Of a stretch of 64,000 nt of DNA, positions 28,168-36,877 are shown one piece after another. Position numbers and translations under genes: made by a program. This DNA comes from Schauerella aestuarii. GTDB lineage: Bacteria > Pseudomonadota > Gammaproteobacteria > Burkholderiales > Burkholderiaceae_B. The stretch's first letter is position 1, and the number at the start of each line of letters is the position of its first letter. Below the pieces are notes generated by a model. The model was given only the letters and a program-made list of their open reading frames with translations, was not told the DNA's origin and made no database searches. Location of the stretch: positions 620,001-684,000 of the forward strand of contig NZ_SIZW01000042.1 of assembly GCF_009866805.1 (NCBI RefSeq). The letters run 5' to 3'.

Positions 28168-30381
28168 TTAATTCAAAAGGGCTTCGGCCGAAAACGACTT
28201 CTCGCGATTAGCGCGTGCCAGCGCAAACACATCGATGATGAGCGCGACGCTGCCGTCACCCAGGATGGTGGCGGCCGAAACGCCAGGAACCTTGCGATAG
28301 TTGGATTCGAGATTCTTCACCACGACCTGGTGCTGTCCGACGAGGTGGTCGACGAGCAACGCGAATCGGCGCTCCTGTGCTTGCATGATCACCGCAATTG
28401 CTTGCATCGGATCCGCTTGCGCACCGGCCACATCAAAGACGCGGTGCATCTCGACCAGCGGCAAGTACTCACCCCGGACCAACAGCACGCGCTCATTGCC
28501 CGTGACGGAGTAGATCTGATCGGACGTGGGCTGCAGCGACTCGGTGACGTGATTCAGCGGCAGAATGAAGGTTTCCTGACCGACGCGAACCGACATGCCG
28601 TCGAGAATGGCCAACGTCAATGGCAAGACAATGCGCGTGGTCGTACCTTCACCCGGCGTGGACGACAATTGCACATGACCGCCCATGTCCTGGATGTTGC
28701 GTCGAACGACGTCCATGCCCACACCGCGGCCGGAGATATCCGTCACTTTTTCGGCCGTCGAAAAGCCCGGCGCGAAGATCAACTGCCAGACTTCGTCGTC
28801 GCTGGCGTTTTCACTGATGGCGATGCCTTGTGAAATCGCTTTCTGCAACAAGCGTTCGCGGTTCAGACCGCCGCCGTCGTCGCTGACTTCGATGACGATG
28901 TTGCCGCCGCTATGCTGCGCCGACAACATCAGATTGCCAACGGGATCCTTGCCTGCAGCAATACGCTTTTCAGGCGTTTCAATGCCGTGATCCAGACTGT
29001 TGCGCACCAAGTGGGTAAGCGGATCGATGATGCGCTCGATAAGGCTCTTGTCCAGCTCGGTTGCACGACCGATCGTCTGCAACTCGATCTGCTTGCCCAT
29101 CTTCGTGGCAATGTCTCGCACCACACGCGGGAAGCGGCTGAATACATAATCCATCGGCATCATTCGAATGGACATGACCGACTCTTGCAGATCGCGCGCA
29201 TTGCGCTCCAGTTGCTCCATGCCGTTGAGCAGACGATCGTGCAAGACGGGGTCCAGCGTGGAGGCGATCTGCGCGAGCATGGCTTGCGTGATGACGAGTT
29301 CGCCCACCAGATTGATCACCTGATCGACTTTCTCGACGCCCACACGAATCGACGTGTTTTCCTTGTCGGCGCCCGACGCACCTGCGGCCGGCTTGGCCGC
29401 CGCGCGAGGTGCCGCGGGTGTGCTGGGCGCAACCGGCGCCGCATTGGAGGTGATCGAAATATCGCTTGCGCTCGTGGATTGCGCCTGCGCCACCACACTT
29501 GCCGCCTCTTGTGCAGCCTGCTGCACCGCAGCCGGTGCGGGCGTAGCGGCTGCCACGATCGTGGGCGCTGCAGCCGACGGCGATGCTGCGGGCACCGGTG
29601 CGCCATAGGCTTCGCGCGAAATACCGATCTGGTCGCCGTCGACGATAAAGCAGCATACGGCCTCGATGTCGTCAGCGCTGCAGGTGCTGTCTACCCACAC
29701 CGTCAGGGACTCAGCACCCTGCTCGTGGCCGAGCACGCGGCCCAGATGACCCATTTCCTCAAGCAAGGATTGCGCATCCTTGCCACTCACCCCCGAGATG
29801 CGCACGCATAGCGGCAGACTCGTATCGGTGATGGTGGCAGCGGAAGATGCTGCCGGCGCCATGGCCGCCACAGCAACGGGTGCCGGCTGCGCGGTCGAAA
29901 CCTCCGGCGTGGCAACTGCAACAGGGGCAGCCGGTGCTGCTGGTGAAGCCGATACCGAGCCGCCGCCCTGCAGCGCTTCGCGGTGCTCGTCAGCGATCTG
30001 CCGCAGAATGCCGCAAATGCGCGAAAAGGTTTCCTCATCGGGCACTGCAGAAGCGCGATAAGCGTCAAGTTGGCTTTTCAACACGTCCTTGGTTTCCAGA
30101 AAGGTGTCGATCATATCGGTGCGCAGAGCCATCTCGCCCCGGCGGATTTCGTCGAGCAGGTTTTCGAGCAAATGTGTGGTTTCAGCCAGGTGCTGGAAGC
30201 AACCGAAGGTGGCCGCACCGCCCTTGATCGAATGTGCCGCACGAAAAATGGCGTTGAGTTGCTCGATGTCGGGCGTATCGACATCCAATTCGAGCAACAA
30301 CTGCTCCATCTGTGCGAGCAGTTCGTCCGCTTCGTCGAAAAAGGTATCGAAAAATTGACTCAGGTCCAAAGTATTGCTCAT
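28168..30381 (-). CDS. cheA: CheA, chemotaxis histidine kinase
   Basis: This is a 737-residue kinase with domains in order. The HPt domain has phospho-acceptor H50 in [16 protein letters not shown] long Ala/Pro-rich linker includes a CheY/CheB-binding P2-like part (about 190-265). The dimerisation helices ([20 protein letters not shown]) are followed by the ATPase with N box [11 protein letters not shown] and G boxes ([22 protein letters not shown]), and then a C-terminal CheW-like domain. It phosphorylates CheY and CheB. It sits between a CheY-like gene and cheW. Confidence 0.96.
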   Translation of the reverse strand: MSNTLDLSQFFDTFFDEADELLAQMEQLLLELDVDTPDIEQLNAIFRAAHSIKGGAATFGCFQHLAETTHLLENLLDEIRRGEMALRTDMIDTFLETKDVLKSQLDAYRASAVPDEETFSRICGILRQIADEHREALQGGGSVSASPAAPAAPVAVATPEVSTAQPAPVAVAAMAPAASSAATITDTSLPLCVRISGVSGKDAQSLLEEMGHLGRVLGHEQGAESLTVWVDSTCSADDIEAVCCFIVDGDQIGISREAYGAPVPAASPSAAAPTIVAAATPAPAAVQQAAQEAASVVAQAQSTSASDISITSNAAPVAPSTPAAPRAAAKPAAGASGADKENTSIRVGVEKVDQVINLVGELVITQAMLAQIASTLDPVLHDRLLNGMEQLERNARDLQESVMSIRMMPMDYVFSRFPRVVRDIATKMGKQIELQTIGRATELDKSLIERIIDPLTHLVRNSLDHGIETPEKRIAAGKDPVGNLMLSAQHSGGNIVIEVSDDGGGLNRERLLQKAISQGIAISENASDDEVWQLIFAPGFSTAEKVTDISGRGVGMDVVRRNIQDMGGHVQLSSTPGEGTTTRIVLPLTLAILDGMSVRVGQETFILPLNHVTESLQPTSDQIYSVTGNERVLLVRGEYLPLVEMHRVFDVAGAQADPMQAIAVIMQAQERRFALLVDHLVGQHQVVVKNLESNYRKVPGVSAATILGDGSVALIIDVFALARANREKSFSAEALLN

Positions 30382-30398
30382 GGGTTAGAGAACTTCGA

Positions 30399-30788
30399 TT
30401 AAAGAGTGGAAGCCTGAGGTTGCATCAAAATCTCGGTGGCCATATCGAGCAATACGTCCGGATCTACGGGCTTGCCCAACCAACCGCGCACGCCCAAGTC
30501 ACGTGCGGCGAGTTTGCTTTCCTGATCTTCTTCCGTGGTGAGCACCAGAACCGGCACATCGCGATGCTGCGGCGACGTGCGCAATCCCTGGATCAACCCC
30601 AGCCCACCCATGACAGGCATATTCCAGTCGGTGACGACCAGGTCGACCGACTTATCGGCGATTGCCGCAAGTGCGTCCTTGCCATTGCTGGCGACGAGGA
30701 CAGACCAGTTATCGCTCGCCAGCGTGGCTTGAACGATCATGCGCATGGTGGCGGAATCGTCGGCTACCAGAATGGTCTTGCACGGCAT
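30399..30788 (-). CDS. CheY-like single-domain response regulator
   Basis: This is a 129-residue receiver distinct from cheY. Acidic pair D10/D11, phospho-acceptor D54 (LVVTDWNMPVMGGL), Thr in VLVLTTEEDQESK and Lys in WLGKPVDPDVL are all present. It lies between motB and cheA. A second cheY-like gene at this place could act as a phosphate sink or a second motor-binding regulator, which the sequence does not decide. All phosphorylation residues are intact, so it should be functional. Confidence 0.9.
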   Translation of the reverse strand: MPCKTILVADDSATMRMIVQATLASDNWSVLVASNGKDALAAIADKSVDLVVTDWNMPVMGGLGLIQGLRTSPQHRDVPVLVLTTEEDQESKLAARDLGVRGWLGKPVDPDVLLDMATEILMQPQASTL

Positions 30789-30802
30789 GGAATGAAAAAC
30801 TC

Positions 30803-31822
30803 CTATTGAGATACAGCGGCGTTCGCCGGCGTTGTTGCTCCCGATGACCGAAGGCCACCGGAAGGCGTAACGTTGCCGGCGGTTGCCGCATCGCTTTCGG
30901 GTGCCGCAGCACCGCCAGAAACGGCAGCATCGAAATCGGACACGCCAGACACGGGAGATCCCCCGGCGGCTGCATTCTCGGCTTCGATACGACGTTGCGT
31001 TCGGAAATTGAGCACGATCAAGCTGATACGTCTATTAACGGCAGCATATGGATCATCTTTAATCAGGCTCATGCTGGACGACAAGCCCATGATCCGCAGC
31101 ACCTTTCCTTCGTTCATCCCGCCGGCGACCAACTCCTGCCGGGACGAGTTCGCACGGTCGGCTGAAAGTTCCCAGTTGCTGTAAGCGCGCTCACCGCGCG
31201 CGTACTGAACCGCATCGGTGTGGCCCGACAGCGAGATCTTGTTGGGCATGTCATTCAAAACGGGACCGAGCTCCCGGAGAATGTCGCGCATATAAGGCTG
31301 CACGTCGGCACGGCCGGTGGCGAACATGGGACGATTCTGCGCATCGACGATCTGGATGCGCAGACCTTCGGTCGTGATGTCGAGCAGCAACTGCGGGCGA
31401 AACGCGCGCAGTACCGGACTGGATTCGATCATCTGTTCCAGCCGGCGCTTCAGATCTTCAAGCCGGCGCATGTCGCGCCGCTCGGCATCTGCGGCAGCCT
31501 GCACACGCTCCCCATTGGAACGGCGCACCTCACCCTGATCGCGGATCGGATCGGATCCTCCGCCCGGTATCGCGCTCGTTTCCGCCGAACTATTCGGGCC
31601 GCCGACGATCGCGGCCTTCAGCGGCATCTTGAAATAATCGGCGATTCCCTTGAGCTGCTCGCGGGGCACAATGCTGACCAGCCACAACACAAGAAAGAAC
31701 GCCATCATGGCCGTGATGAAGTCGGCGTAGGCAATCTTCCAACTGCCGCCGTGGTGACCGCCACCACCCCCGCGCGCCTTCTTGCGGCGCACGACGATAC
31801 GATGATTATTAGGGGTACTCAT
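30803..31822 (-). CDS. motB: MotB, flagellar stator protein
   Basis: This is a 339-residue protein. The single transmembrane segment (about 30-54) carries the proton-channel Asp, D34, in KIAYADFITAMMAFFLVLWL. The C-terminal OmpA-like peptidoglycan-binding domain includes ISLSGHTDAVQY and NWELSADRANSSRQELVAGG. A long Ala/Gly/Ser-rich C-terminal tail (about 285-339) follows. With MotA it forms the H+-driven stator. It lies 11 nt after motA. Confidence 0.96.
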   Translation of the reverse strand: MSTPNNHRIVVRRKKARGGGGGHHGGSWKIAYADFITAMMAFFLVLWLVSIVPREQLKGIADYFKMPLKAAIVGGPNSSAETSAIPGGGSDPIRDQGEVRRSNGERVQAAADAERRDMRRLEDLKRRLEQMIESSPVLRAFRPQLLLDITTEGLRIQIVDAQNRPMFATGRADVQPYMRDILRELGPVLNDMPNKISLSGHTDAVQYARGERAYSNWELSADRANSSRQELVAGGMNEGKVLRIMGLSSSMSLIKDDPYAAVNRRISLIVLNFRTQRRIEAENAAAGGSPVSGVSDFDAAVSGGAAAPESDAATAGNVTPSGGLRSSGATTPANAAVSQ

Positions 31823-31833
31823 TGCGTGCCCGG

Positions 31834-32697
31834 TCAGGTCTTCGACTTGGTCTGCTTAACGTGCTCTTCGAGCTCGGCAAACGACGGACGCACGGATGAG
31901 AAAAGCACTTTCCGGCCGAACTCGACAGCCAGTTGCGGCGGGTAGCCGTTCATGCTGGCCAACAAGGTGGTCTTGATGCACTCAAGGATCTTCATCGACT
32001 CATCGGACACGCGCTGCACGCGCGAACCGAGCGGGCCCACGAAGCCATAGGCCAACAAGATACCGAGGAACGTACCGACCATGGCCTTGGAAATCAGGTC
32101 GCCAAGAATTGCGGGCGGCTGATCGACCGCAGCCAGGGCCTTGATCACGCCCAGCACTGCGGCCACGATGCCGAATGCGGGCAAGCCGTCGGAAACGGAT
32201 TGCAGCGCGTGCGCAGGCACATCGCGCTCATGGCGATAGGTTTCGATATCTTCATCCATGAGCGTTTCGATCTCGAACGAACTCATGTTGCCGCTGATCA
32301 TGATGCGCAGGTAATCCGTGATGAATTCCATCAATTTCGGATCTTTGGTAATGCTGGGATATTCGCTGAAAATCGGGCTGGAGGTGGGATCCTCGATGTG
32401 CGATTCGATCGCCATCAGACCTTCGCGGCGCGCCTTGTTGAGCAGCACATACAAGAGGCCCATGACCTCCATGTAGCTTTGCTTGCTGTAGGGCGCGCCC
32501 TTGATTGCCAATGGGATCGACTGCACGACGAGCTTGATCGATTTCTTGCTGTTGCTTGCCAAGAAGGCGCCGAACGCGGCGCCGCCGATCAAGGTCAGCT
32601 CGAGCGGCTGGTAAAGCGCGCCCAAATGCCCGCCCAGTCCGACAAAACTGCCGACGACCGAGACGATGACGACGATGAATCCAAAAATGATTAACAC
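31834..32697 (-). CDS. motA: MotA, flagellar stator protein
   Basis: This is a 287-residue four-TM protein. The N-terminus LIIFGFIVVIVSVVGSFVGL, the cytoplasmic loop with charged residues contacting FliG (about 70-165) and the conserved Pro-containing SDGLPAFGIVAAVLGVIKAL are present. It heads the motAB-cheY-like-cheAWRBYZ series, with a sigma-28 type promoter 76 nt upstream and the flhDC terminator upstream of that. Confidence 0.96.
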   Translation of the reverse strand: MLIIFGFIVVIVSVVGSFVGLGGHLGALYQPLELTLIGGAAFGAFLASNSKKSIKLVVQSIPLAIKGAPYSKQSYMEVMGLLYVLLNKARREGLMAIESHIEDPTSSPIFSEYPSITKDPKLMEFITDYLRIMISGNMSSFEIETLMDEDIETYRHERDVPAHALQSVSDGLPAFGIVAAVLGVIKALAAVDQPPAILGDLISKAMVGTFLGILLAYGFVGPLGSRVQRVSDESMKILECIKTTLLASMNGYPPQLAVEFGRKVLFSSVRPSFAELEEHVKQTKSKT

Positions 32698-32772
32698 GGT
32701 GGTCCCTGCCTAGCTGGTACGTAACTACCCAGCGCTCATCTTCGCTTGAAGGCCGACCTTCGGATCGCTGAG

Positions 32773-32799
32773 TTACCGGCCATTTTCAGGGGCTCTTCA
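32773..32799 (-). promoter_or_regulatory. Probable sigma-28 promoter of the motA-cheZ operon
   Basis: Read on the minus strand: TGAAGAGC (-35, 4 of 8 to TAAAGTTT), an 11-bp spacer and GCCGGTAA (-10, 7 of 8 to GCCGATAA). The -10 is very good and the spacing exact; the -35 is weak. The end of the -10 element lies about 75 nt before the motA ATG. Confidence 0.65.
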
Positions 32800-32852
32800 T
32801 CGCTTATGAGCGCCGGATGTTGGAAACTCAAACGCCAGCGAGTGCGCCTGAC

Positions 32853-32884
32853 GAAAAAAAATCGGCGCCCAACACTGGGCGCCG
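32853..32884 (-). terminator. Rho-independent terminator after flhDC
   Basis: On the minus strand, CGGCGCCC and GGGCGCCG (plus coordinates 32877-32884 and 32863-32870) form an 8-bp GC stem with a 6-nt loop, followed by a run of eight T with one A before it. It separates flhDC transcription from motA. Confidence 0.88.
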
Positions 32885-32955
32885 AAGTCTTGAAACTGCG
32901 CCACGTGTAACTCTCACGTAGCATCCGGATTGCCTACTCTATTAACGGCACCGCA

Positions 32956-33531
32956 TCACGAGAATTTAGGCACTGCGAGCGACATTGCAGGGACTTTGCT
33001 GTCACGCGCCGCGCGTGTCTTGCCGGCGCGTGGCGGCGGACGGCAAATTGCGCATACGAAACTGCCTTGCAGATCGTGCGCATGTGCCACGAAATGGCCG
33101 CCGCACTGACGGCACTCCGACAATTGCATCATGCCGCTGTCGAAAAAACGCACCAACATCCAGGCACGCGTGAAGCTCAGCACGGGCTCCGACGGATCTC
33201 CGCCCTTCTCTGCCACGTGTTCGAGGTAGAGCTTGTAAGCGTCGATGATCGCGCGCGTGCCCTTGGCGGGCGTGCGCTGATTCAGGAACTGATAGACATT
33301 GAAAAACAAAGACGAGTGCACATTCGGCAGCCAGGTCATGAACCAGTCGACCGAGAACGGCAACATGCCCTTGGGTGGCGAGCAACCCCGGATCTCGCGA
33401 TAAAGGCGCGCCAACCGATCGTGACTCAGATCCGTCTCGGCCTGCAAGACCTGCAGACGTGCGCCCAGGGTAATCATGGTGCTGGCGAGCATGATGTCGC
33501 CGGCTTCTTTGGAAATGCTTTTGGTGGCCAT
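32956..33531 (-). CDS. flhC: FlhC, flagellar master transcription regulator subunit
   Basis: This is a 191-residue protein with FlhC features: the N-terminal helical part (ITLGARLQVLQAETDLSHDR) and the Cys-rich zinc site made of CRQC and, 16 residues on, CAIC (near residues 141-163). With FlhD it forms the FlhD4C2 activator of class II flagellar promoters. It follows flhD by 17 nt and is closed by a strong terminator. Confidence 0.95.
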   Translation of the reverse strand: MATKSISKEAGDIMLASTMITLGARLQVLQAETDLSHDRLARLYREIRGCSPPKGMLPFSVDWFMTWLPNVHSSLFFNVYQFLNQRTPAKGTRAIIDAYKLYLEHVAEKGGDPSEPVLSFTRAWMLVRFFDSGMMQLSECRQCGGHFVAHAHDLQGSFVCAICRPPPRAGKTRAARDSKVPAMSLAVPKFS

Positions 33532-33548
33532 GGAGGTCGTCGAGCGAC

Positions 33549-33872
33549 TTAGTTGAGTTCTTCGACGGGCTGCTTCGACAGCAGAATGGTGGCGTGTGCT
33601 TGCTGCAACGCTCCACCAAACGTGTCTTGCGTCAACGCGGACAGCAAGCTGTAATCGTCAAAGCGGAATCGGCACAGCAAAGAGCTGGAGCTGGCGAGCC
33701 GCACGAGTTGTGCGGGCGAAAGACGAACCAGGATGTCAGCCACTTCGTTGCTGAAGCCCAAGCGGAACATGGCGGTCGAATAATCATCACGCAACATACG
33801 CTGGGTCAGCATCAGGTACGAAAGATTGACTTCACGAATGTCGGCAAGCAGGGTGTTATCGGCGGGGTTCAC
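33549..33872 (-). CDS. flhD: FlhD, flagellar master transcription regulator subunit
   Basis: This is a 107-residue helical protein clearly aligned with enterobacterial Flh[60 protein letters not shown]. The likely start is GTG at 33872 with a GGAG about 11 nt upstream. It is co-transcribed with flhC. The 412-nt region separating it from the divergent fliA presumably holds its promoter and regulatory sites. Confidence 0.95.
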   Translation of the reverse strand: MNPADNTLLADIREVNLSYLMLTQRMLRDDYSTAMFRLGFSNEVADILVRLSPAQLVRLASSSSLLCRFRFDDYSLLSALTQDTFGGALQQAHATILLSKQPVEELN

Positions 33873-34284
33873 AGTAGTGGCGGCTCCAAGTTGGGGTCAT
33901 CCCCGGAGAATTTACAGACGTAACAGAAACTTGCGGTTTCTATGTCTCAATGCCCCGAAAACATGTCGTTATGTATCAAAACTTCGCAACATTCTTAAAA
34001 TTTACCACGAATGGTGACATTTTCCGCATTAAATATGACAAAACATGTGGAGATGCGAAAAAGCTGCATCATTTGTACGACGCCTAAAGATGTAGTGCGG
34101 GCGTAATACGGCGAAATGGCCCTACTTCTTAAGGGTGATTGCGAGAATGAGCTTGAAAAACTTGCGGAGAATGCCGGGTAGGTAGACGACACGAGCAACA
34201 TTGCGCGTGTTGTGACTTGCCTACAGCGTCGGCTGACCGTTGCCTCACACGTTCAGATCGACCATCGTCACCGATCTCGCGCCA
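33873..34284. promoter_or_regulatory. Divergent flhD / fliA intergenic region
   Basis: This is an AT-richer 412 bases. It should hold the master-operon promoter (-) and the fliA promoter (+), but I cannot assign exact boxes. Visible items are a perfect hairpin AGAAAC-TTGCG-GTTTCT at 33925-33941 in the flhD leader and two copies of AAAACATGT (33958 and 34040). A TAAAGATG at 34085 lacks a matching -10. There is no convincing gene inside. Confidence 0.5.
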
Positions 34285-35034
34285 ATGCCCGTAAATGAAG
34301 ATGCTCTCGATCGCTACGCGCCGCTTGTTCGCAGGCTGGCGTTGCAGCTGCTGGCCAGGCTTCCCGCCAGCGTAGAGCTCGACGACCTGATTCAGGCTGG
34401 CATGATCGGTTTGCTCGACGCCGTACGGCGCTACCAGGAAACGGCCGAGGCTCAGTTCGAGACGTACGCCACTGCCCGCATTCGCGGCGCAATGCTCGAT
34501 GAACTGCGCAATCAGGATTGGCTGCCGCGCAGCGTGCGGGCAAAAGCCAAGAAAATCGAACAGACGATACAAAAGCTCGAACGTGAACTCATGCGCGCGC
34601 CCAGCGAAGGCGAGATTGCAAAGGGCATGGATCTCGATTTGCCGGCCTATCACGCGCTTCTTAATGATGCACAGGGTGTGCAGGTGGTGCACTACGAGGA
34701 TTTCGCCACGCAAAGCGATAACCTCGATGGCGGAATCGAACATTCGCTGGGCGGCGTCGCCGCCGGCGGCAACCCGATCGATCATTTGTTGGCAAACGAT
34801 CTGCGTCGTACCGTGATCGAAGCGATCGATGCGCTACCGGAGCGCGAGAAGCTGCTGCTTTCGCTCTATTTCGAGCAAGGGCTCAATCTGAAAGAAATTG
34901 GCGCCGTGCTTAATGTGACTGAAGCGCGGGTATGCCAGCTTCGTACACAAGCGACCGCGCGCATTCGGAACTATCTGTCTGAGATGTCCTGGCATAGACT
35001 GCCGGACGGCATGGACTTGGCACAAGTCATTTAG
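34285..35034 (+). CDS. fliA: FliA, flagellar sigma factor (sigma-28)
   Basis: This is a sigma-28 family protein of 249 residues from the ATG at 34285 (MPVNEDALDRYAPLVRRLAL). An in-frame TTG at 34240 would add 15 residues. Region 2 is LPASVELDDLIQAGMIGLLD with RYQ, FETYATARIRGAMLDELRNQ and DWLPRSVRAKAKKIE. Region 3 follows, and region 4 is LPEREKLLLSLYFEQGLNLK with EIGAVLNVTEARVCQL. It directs class III promoters of the kind found before flgM, fliC1, fliC2 and motA, and is inhibited by FlgM. It is divergent from flhDC. Confidence 0.95.
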   Translation: MPVNEDALDRYAPLVRRLALQLLARLPASVELDDLIQAGMIGLLDAVRRYQETAEAQFETYATARIRGAMLDELRNQDWLPRSVRAKAKKIEQTIQKLERELMRAPSEGEIAKGMDLDLPAYHALLNDAQGVQVVHYEDFATQSDNLDGGIEHSLGGVAAGGNPIDHLLANDLRRTVIEAIDALPEREKLLLSLYFEQGLNLKEIGAVLNVTEARVCQLRTQATARIRNYLSEMSWHRLPDGMDLAQVI

Positions 35035-35576
35035 CAAGCGCTGCCGTGTCTGCCAATCCGTTCGGCTCTGCCTATCGGTTCGCCCCTTCTGTCTCTATAG
35101 ACCCTACTCACATCTATAAACACCATCAAGATACGCATCAAGTGCGCTATCAACGATAGCCTGTCGAGATCAGCGCCCTCCCGGCGCATTTGCTCGCCGC
35201 GTAGACGACTAACACAAGTCACCATCCTCAAAGCGCGTTCCCCAGTTAGCCTTCTCCATTGATTGTGCCTGGCGTGATGTTCACCGGTTCCTTCCTGGCG
35301 CAACGGCACTCCCTATTGCGTCCTCAGGCGTGCACCAGTGCTCTCGTCCCTATGCAGGCGATGGGAAATTCGTAGTCGCGCTCGAGGCCCATCCATCCAG
35401 CCGTTAAGAAAATCCAGATATTTCCGACTATTTGTTAATCGGACCCCTAAAGATCCATTCGTAACCGCCGTTACCCAGGATGTAGGCAAGCTAGTAACGA
35501 CTAGTCGGTCTACAGGTAGGGCAGCAGGGCTGCCCCCAAATTAGGCAAGTAATTTTCTACACCTGGGAGCATTTCC
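35035..35576. other. Intergenic region fliA-fliC1
   Basis: This is 542 bases with no credible gene. Just after the fliA stop there are two 18-nt imperfect direct repeats (35050-35067 and 35068-35085, starting CTGCC and sharing GTTCG). The sigma-28 promoter of fliC1 lies at 35448-35474, and a GGGAG ribosome binding site about 10 nt before the fliC1 ATG. Nothing else is recognised in 35090-35440. Confidence 0.6.
35448..35474 (+). promoter_or_regulatory. Sigma-28 promoter of fliC1
   Basis: TAAAGATC (35448-35455), an 11-bp spacer, then GCCGTTAC (35467-35474). The -35 core TAAAG and -10 core GCCG match the FliA consensus with exact spacing. The predicted leader is about 95 nt. Confidence 0.82.
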
Positions 35577-36665
35577 ATGCCGGTCATCAATACCAACTAC
35601 CTTTCGCTCGTTGCCCAAAACAACCTGACGAAATCGCAAAACACGCTGGGTTCGGCTATCGAAAAGCTGTCGTCGGGCCTGCGCATCAACAGCGCCAAGG
35701 ACGATGCAGCTGGTCAAGCCATTGCCAACCGCTTTACCGCCAACGTCAAGGGTTTGACGCAAGCCGCCCGTAACGCCAACGATGGCATCTCGCTCGCTCA
35801 GACGACCGAAGGCGCGTTGAACGAAATCAACAACAACCTGCAGCGCATCCGCGAATTGACGGTTCAGGCATCGAACGGTACCAATTCAGGTTCGGATCTC
35901 GACTCGATCCAAGCAGAAATCGATCAGCGCATGCAAGAAATCGATCGTGTTTCGACCCAGACCAAATTTAACGGTACTAGCGTTCTCACGCAGACCGACG
36001 CGATGAAAATTCAAGTCGGTGCCAATGACGGTGAGACAATCGACATCAATTTGAAACAAATCAACATTGCAACACTGAAGCTGACTGATTTGTCGGTGTC
36101 CGGTTCCATCGGCACAGATGATCTCACCGAAATCGCCGACACGGATGACGCAGGTGGTAGCATCGAATTTTCCGGTGGTCCTGCCGGTGCAACTACGCAG
36201 GCGTTGCATAGCTACGACGATAATGGCACGACCAAATACGTTGCAGAGGTAGATGGAGAGTATTACTCTGCTACTTATACCGCAGGCACTGCGGAAGATG
36301 CTGCCGCTGTCCCCCCAGTTGACGCTGTTCCTGGCCAGGTGACTATTGGTGCGAAGATTGCGGTCGCAACCGGTGCAGGCAAAACCGCCACAGCGAACCC
36401 CTTGGAGAAGATTGACGCCGCTCTGGCAGATGTCGATTCGCTCCGATCGGACCTCGGCGCTGTCCAGAACCGCTTCCAGTCGACTGTCAATAACCTTAAC
36501 AATACGATCAACAACCTGTCCGCCGCTCGTTCGCGCATCGAAGATGCCGACTACGCCACGGAAGTGTCGAACATGTCGAAGGCTCAAATCCTTCAACAGG
36601 CTGGCACCTCGGTTCTGGCTCAGGCAAACCAAGTGCCCCAGTCGGTTCTGTCGCTGCTGCAATAA
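35577..36665 (+). CDS. fliC: Flagellin 1
   Basis: This is a 362-residue flagellin. The conserved D0/D1 N-terminus (NTNYLSLVAQNNLTKSQNTL, SSGLRINSAKDDAAGQAIAN) and C-terminus (ARSRIEDADYATEVSNMSKA, QANQVPQSVLSLLQ) flank a short variable centre (about 170-275) that differs from the second flagellin. It is exported to form the filament. It has a sigma-28 promoter, a GGGAG site before the ATG and a terminator-like hairpin after the stop, so it can be transcribed alone. Confidence 0.97.
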   Translation: MPVINTNYLSLVAQNNLTKSQNTLGSAIEKLSSGLRINSAKDDAAGQAIANRFTANVKGLTQAARNANDGISLAQTTEGALNEINNNLQRIRELTVQASNGTNSGSDLDSIQAEIDQRMQEIDRVSTQTKFNGTSVLTQTDAMKIQVGANDGETIDINLKQINIATLKLTDLSVSGSIGTDDLTEIADTDDAGGSIEFSGGPAGATTQALHSYDDNGTTKYVAEVDGEYYSATYTAGTAEDAAAVPPVDAVPGQVTIGAKIAVATGAGKTATANPLEKIDAALADVDSLRSDLGAVQNRFQSTVNNLNNTINNLSAARSRIEDADYATEVSNMSKAQILQQAGTSVLAQANQVPQSVLSLLQ

Positions 36666-36703
36666 TCTCGTAGCAAGCAACACCCGCACTACTTGCTTGA
36701 CGC

Positions 36704-36727
36704 AAAAACCGGCTTCGGCCGGTTTTT
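36704..36727. terminator. Terminator between the two flagellin genes
   Basis: A perfect 10-bp stem (AAAAACCGGC / GCCGGTTTTT) encloses a TTCG tetraloop. The 3' arm ends in five T. It is 39 nt downstream of the fliC1 stop and should uncouple the two flagellins. Confidence 0.88.
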
Positions 36728-36761
36728 GCATTTCCGCTTCCGATCCAATTGTTAATTCCGC

Positions 36762-36788
36762 TGAAGTCACCGTGAAAGGCGACGTTAT
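36762..36788 (+). promoter_or_regulatory. Possible sigma-28 promoter of fliC2
   Basis: TGAAGTCA (36762-36769), an 11-bp spacer and GACGTTAT (36781-36788), each 5 of 8 to consensus. The spacing is exact but both boxes are weaker than those of fliC1 and flgM. It lies after the fliC1 terminator and about 90 nt before the fliC2 ATG. Confidence 0.45.
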
Positions 36789-36877
36789 CGGGTCACAGGC
36801 AACACAAACCCATCCGGGCGCCTGACTCGTTCGGCCCAAACCGGCCAGACGGCTTTAACTTTACTTGGAGCGCCTCC

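Noticed and set aside
34085-34110. Sigma-28-like TAAAGATG before fliA
   Set aside because: The -35 box is good, but there is no GCCG-type -10 at 11 bp (the sequence there is TAATACGG), so an autoregulatory FliA promoter is not supported.
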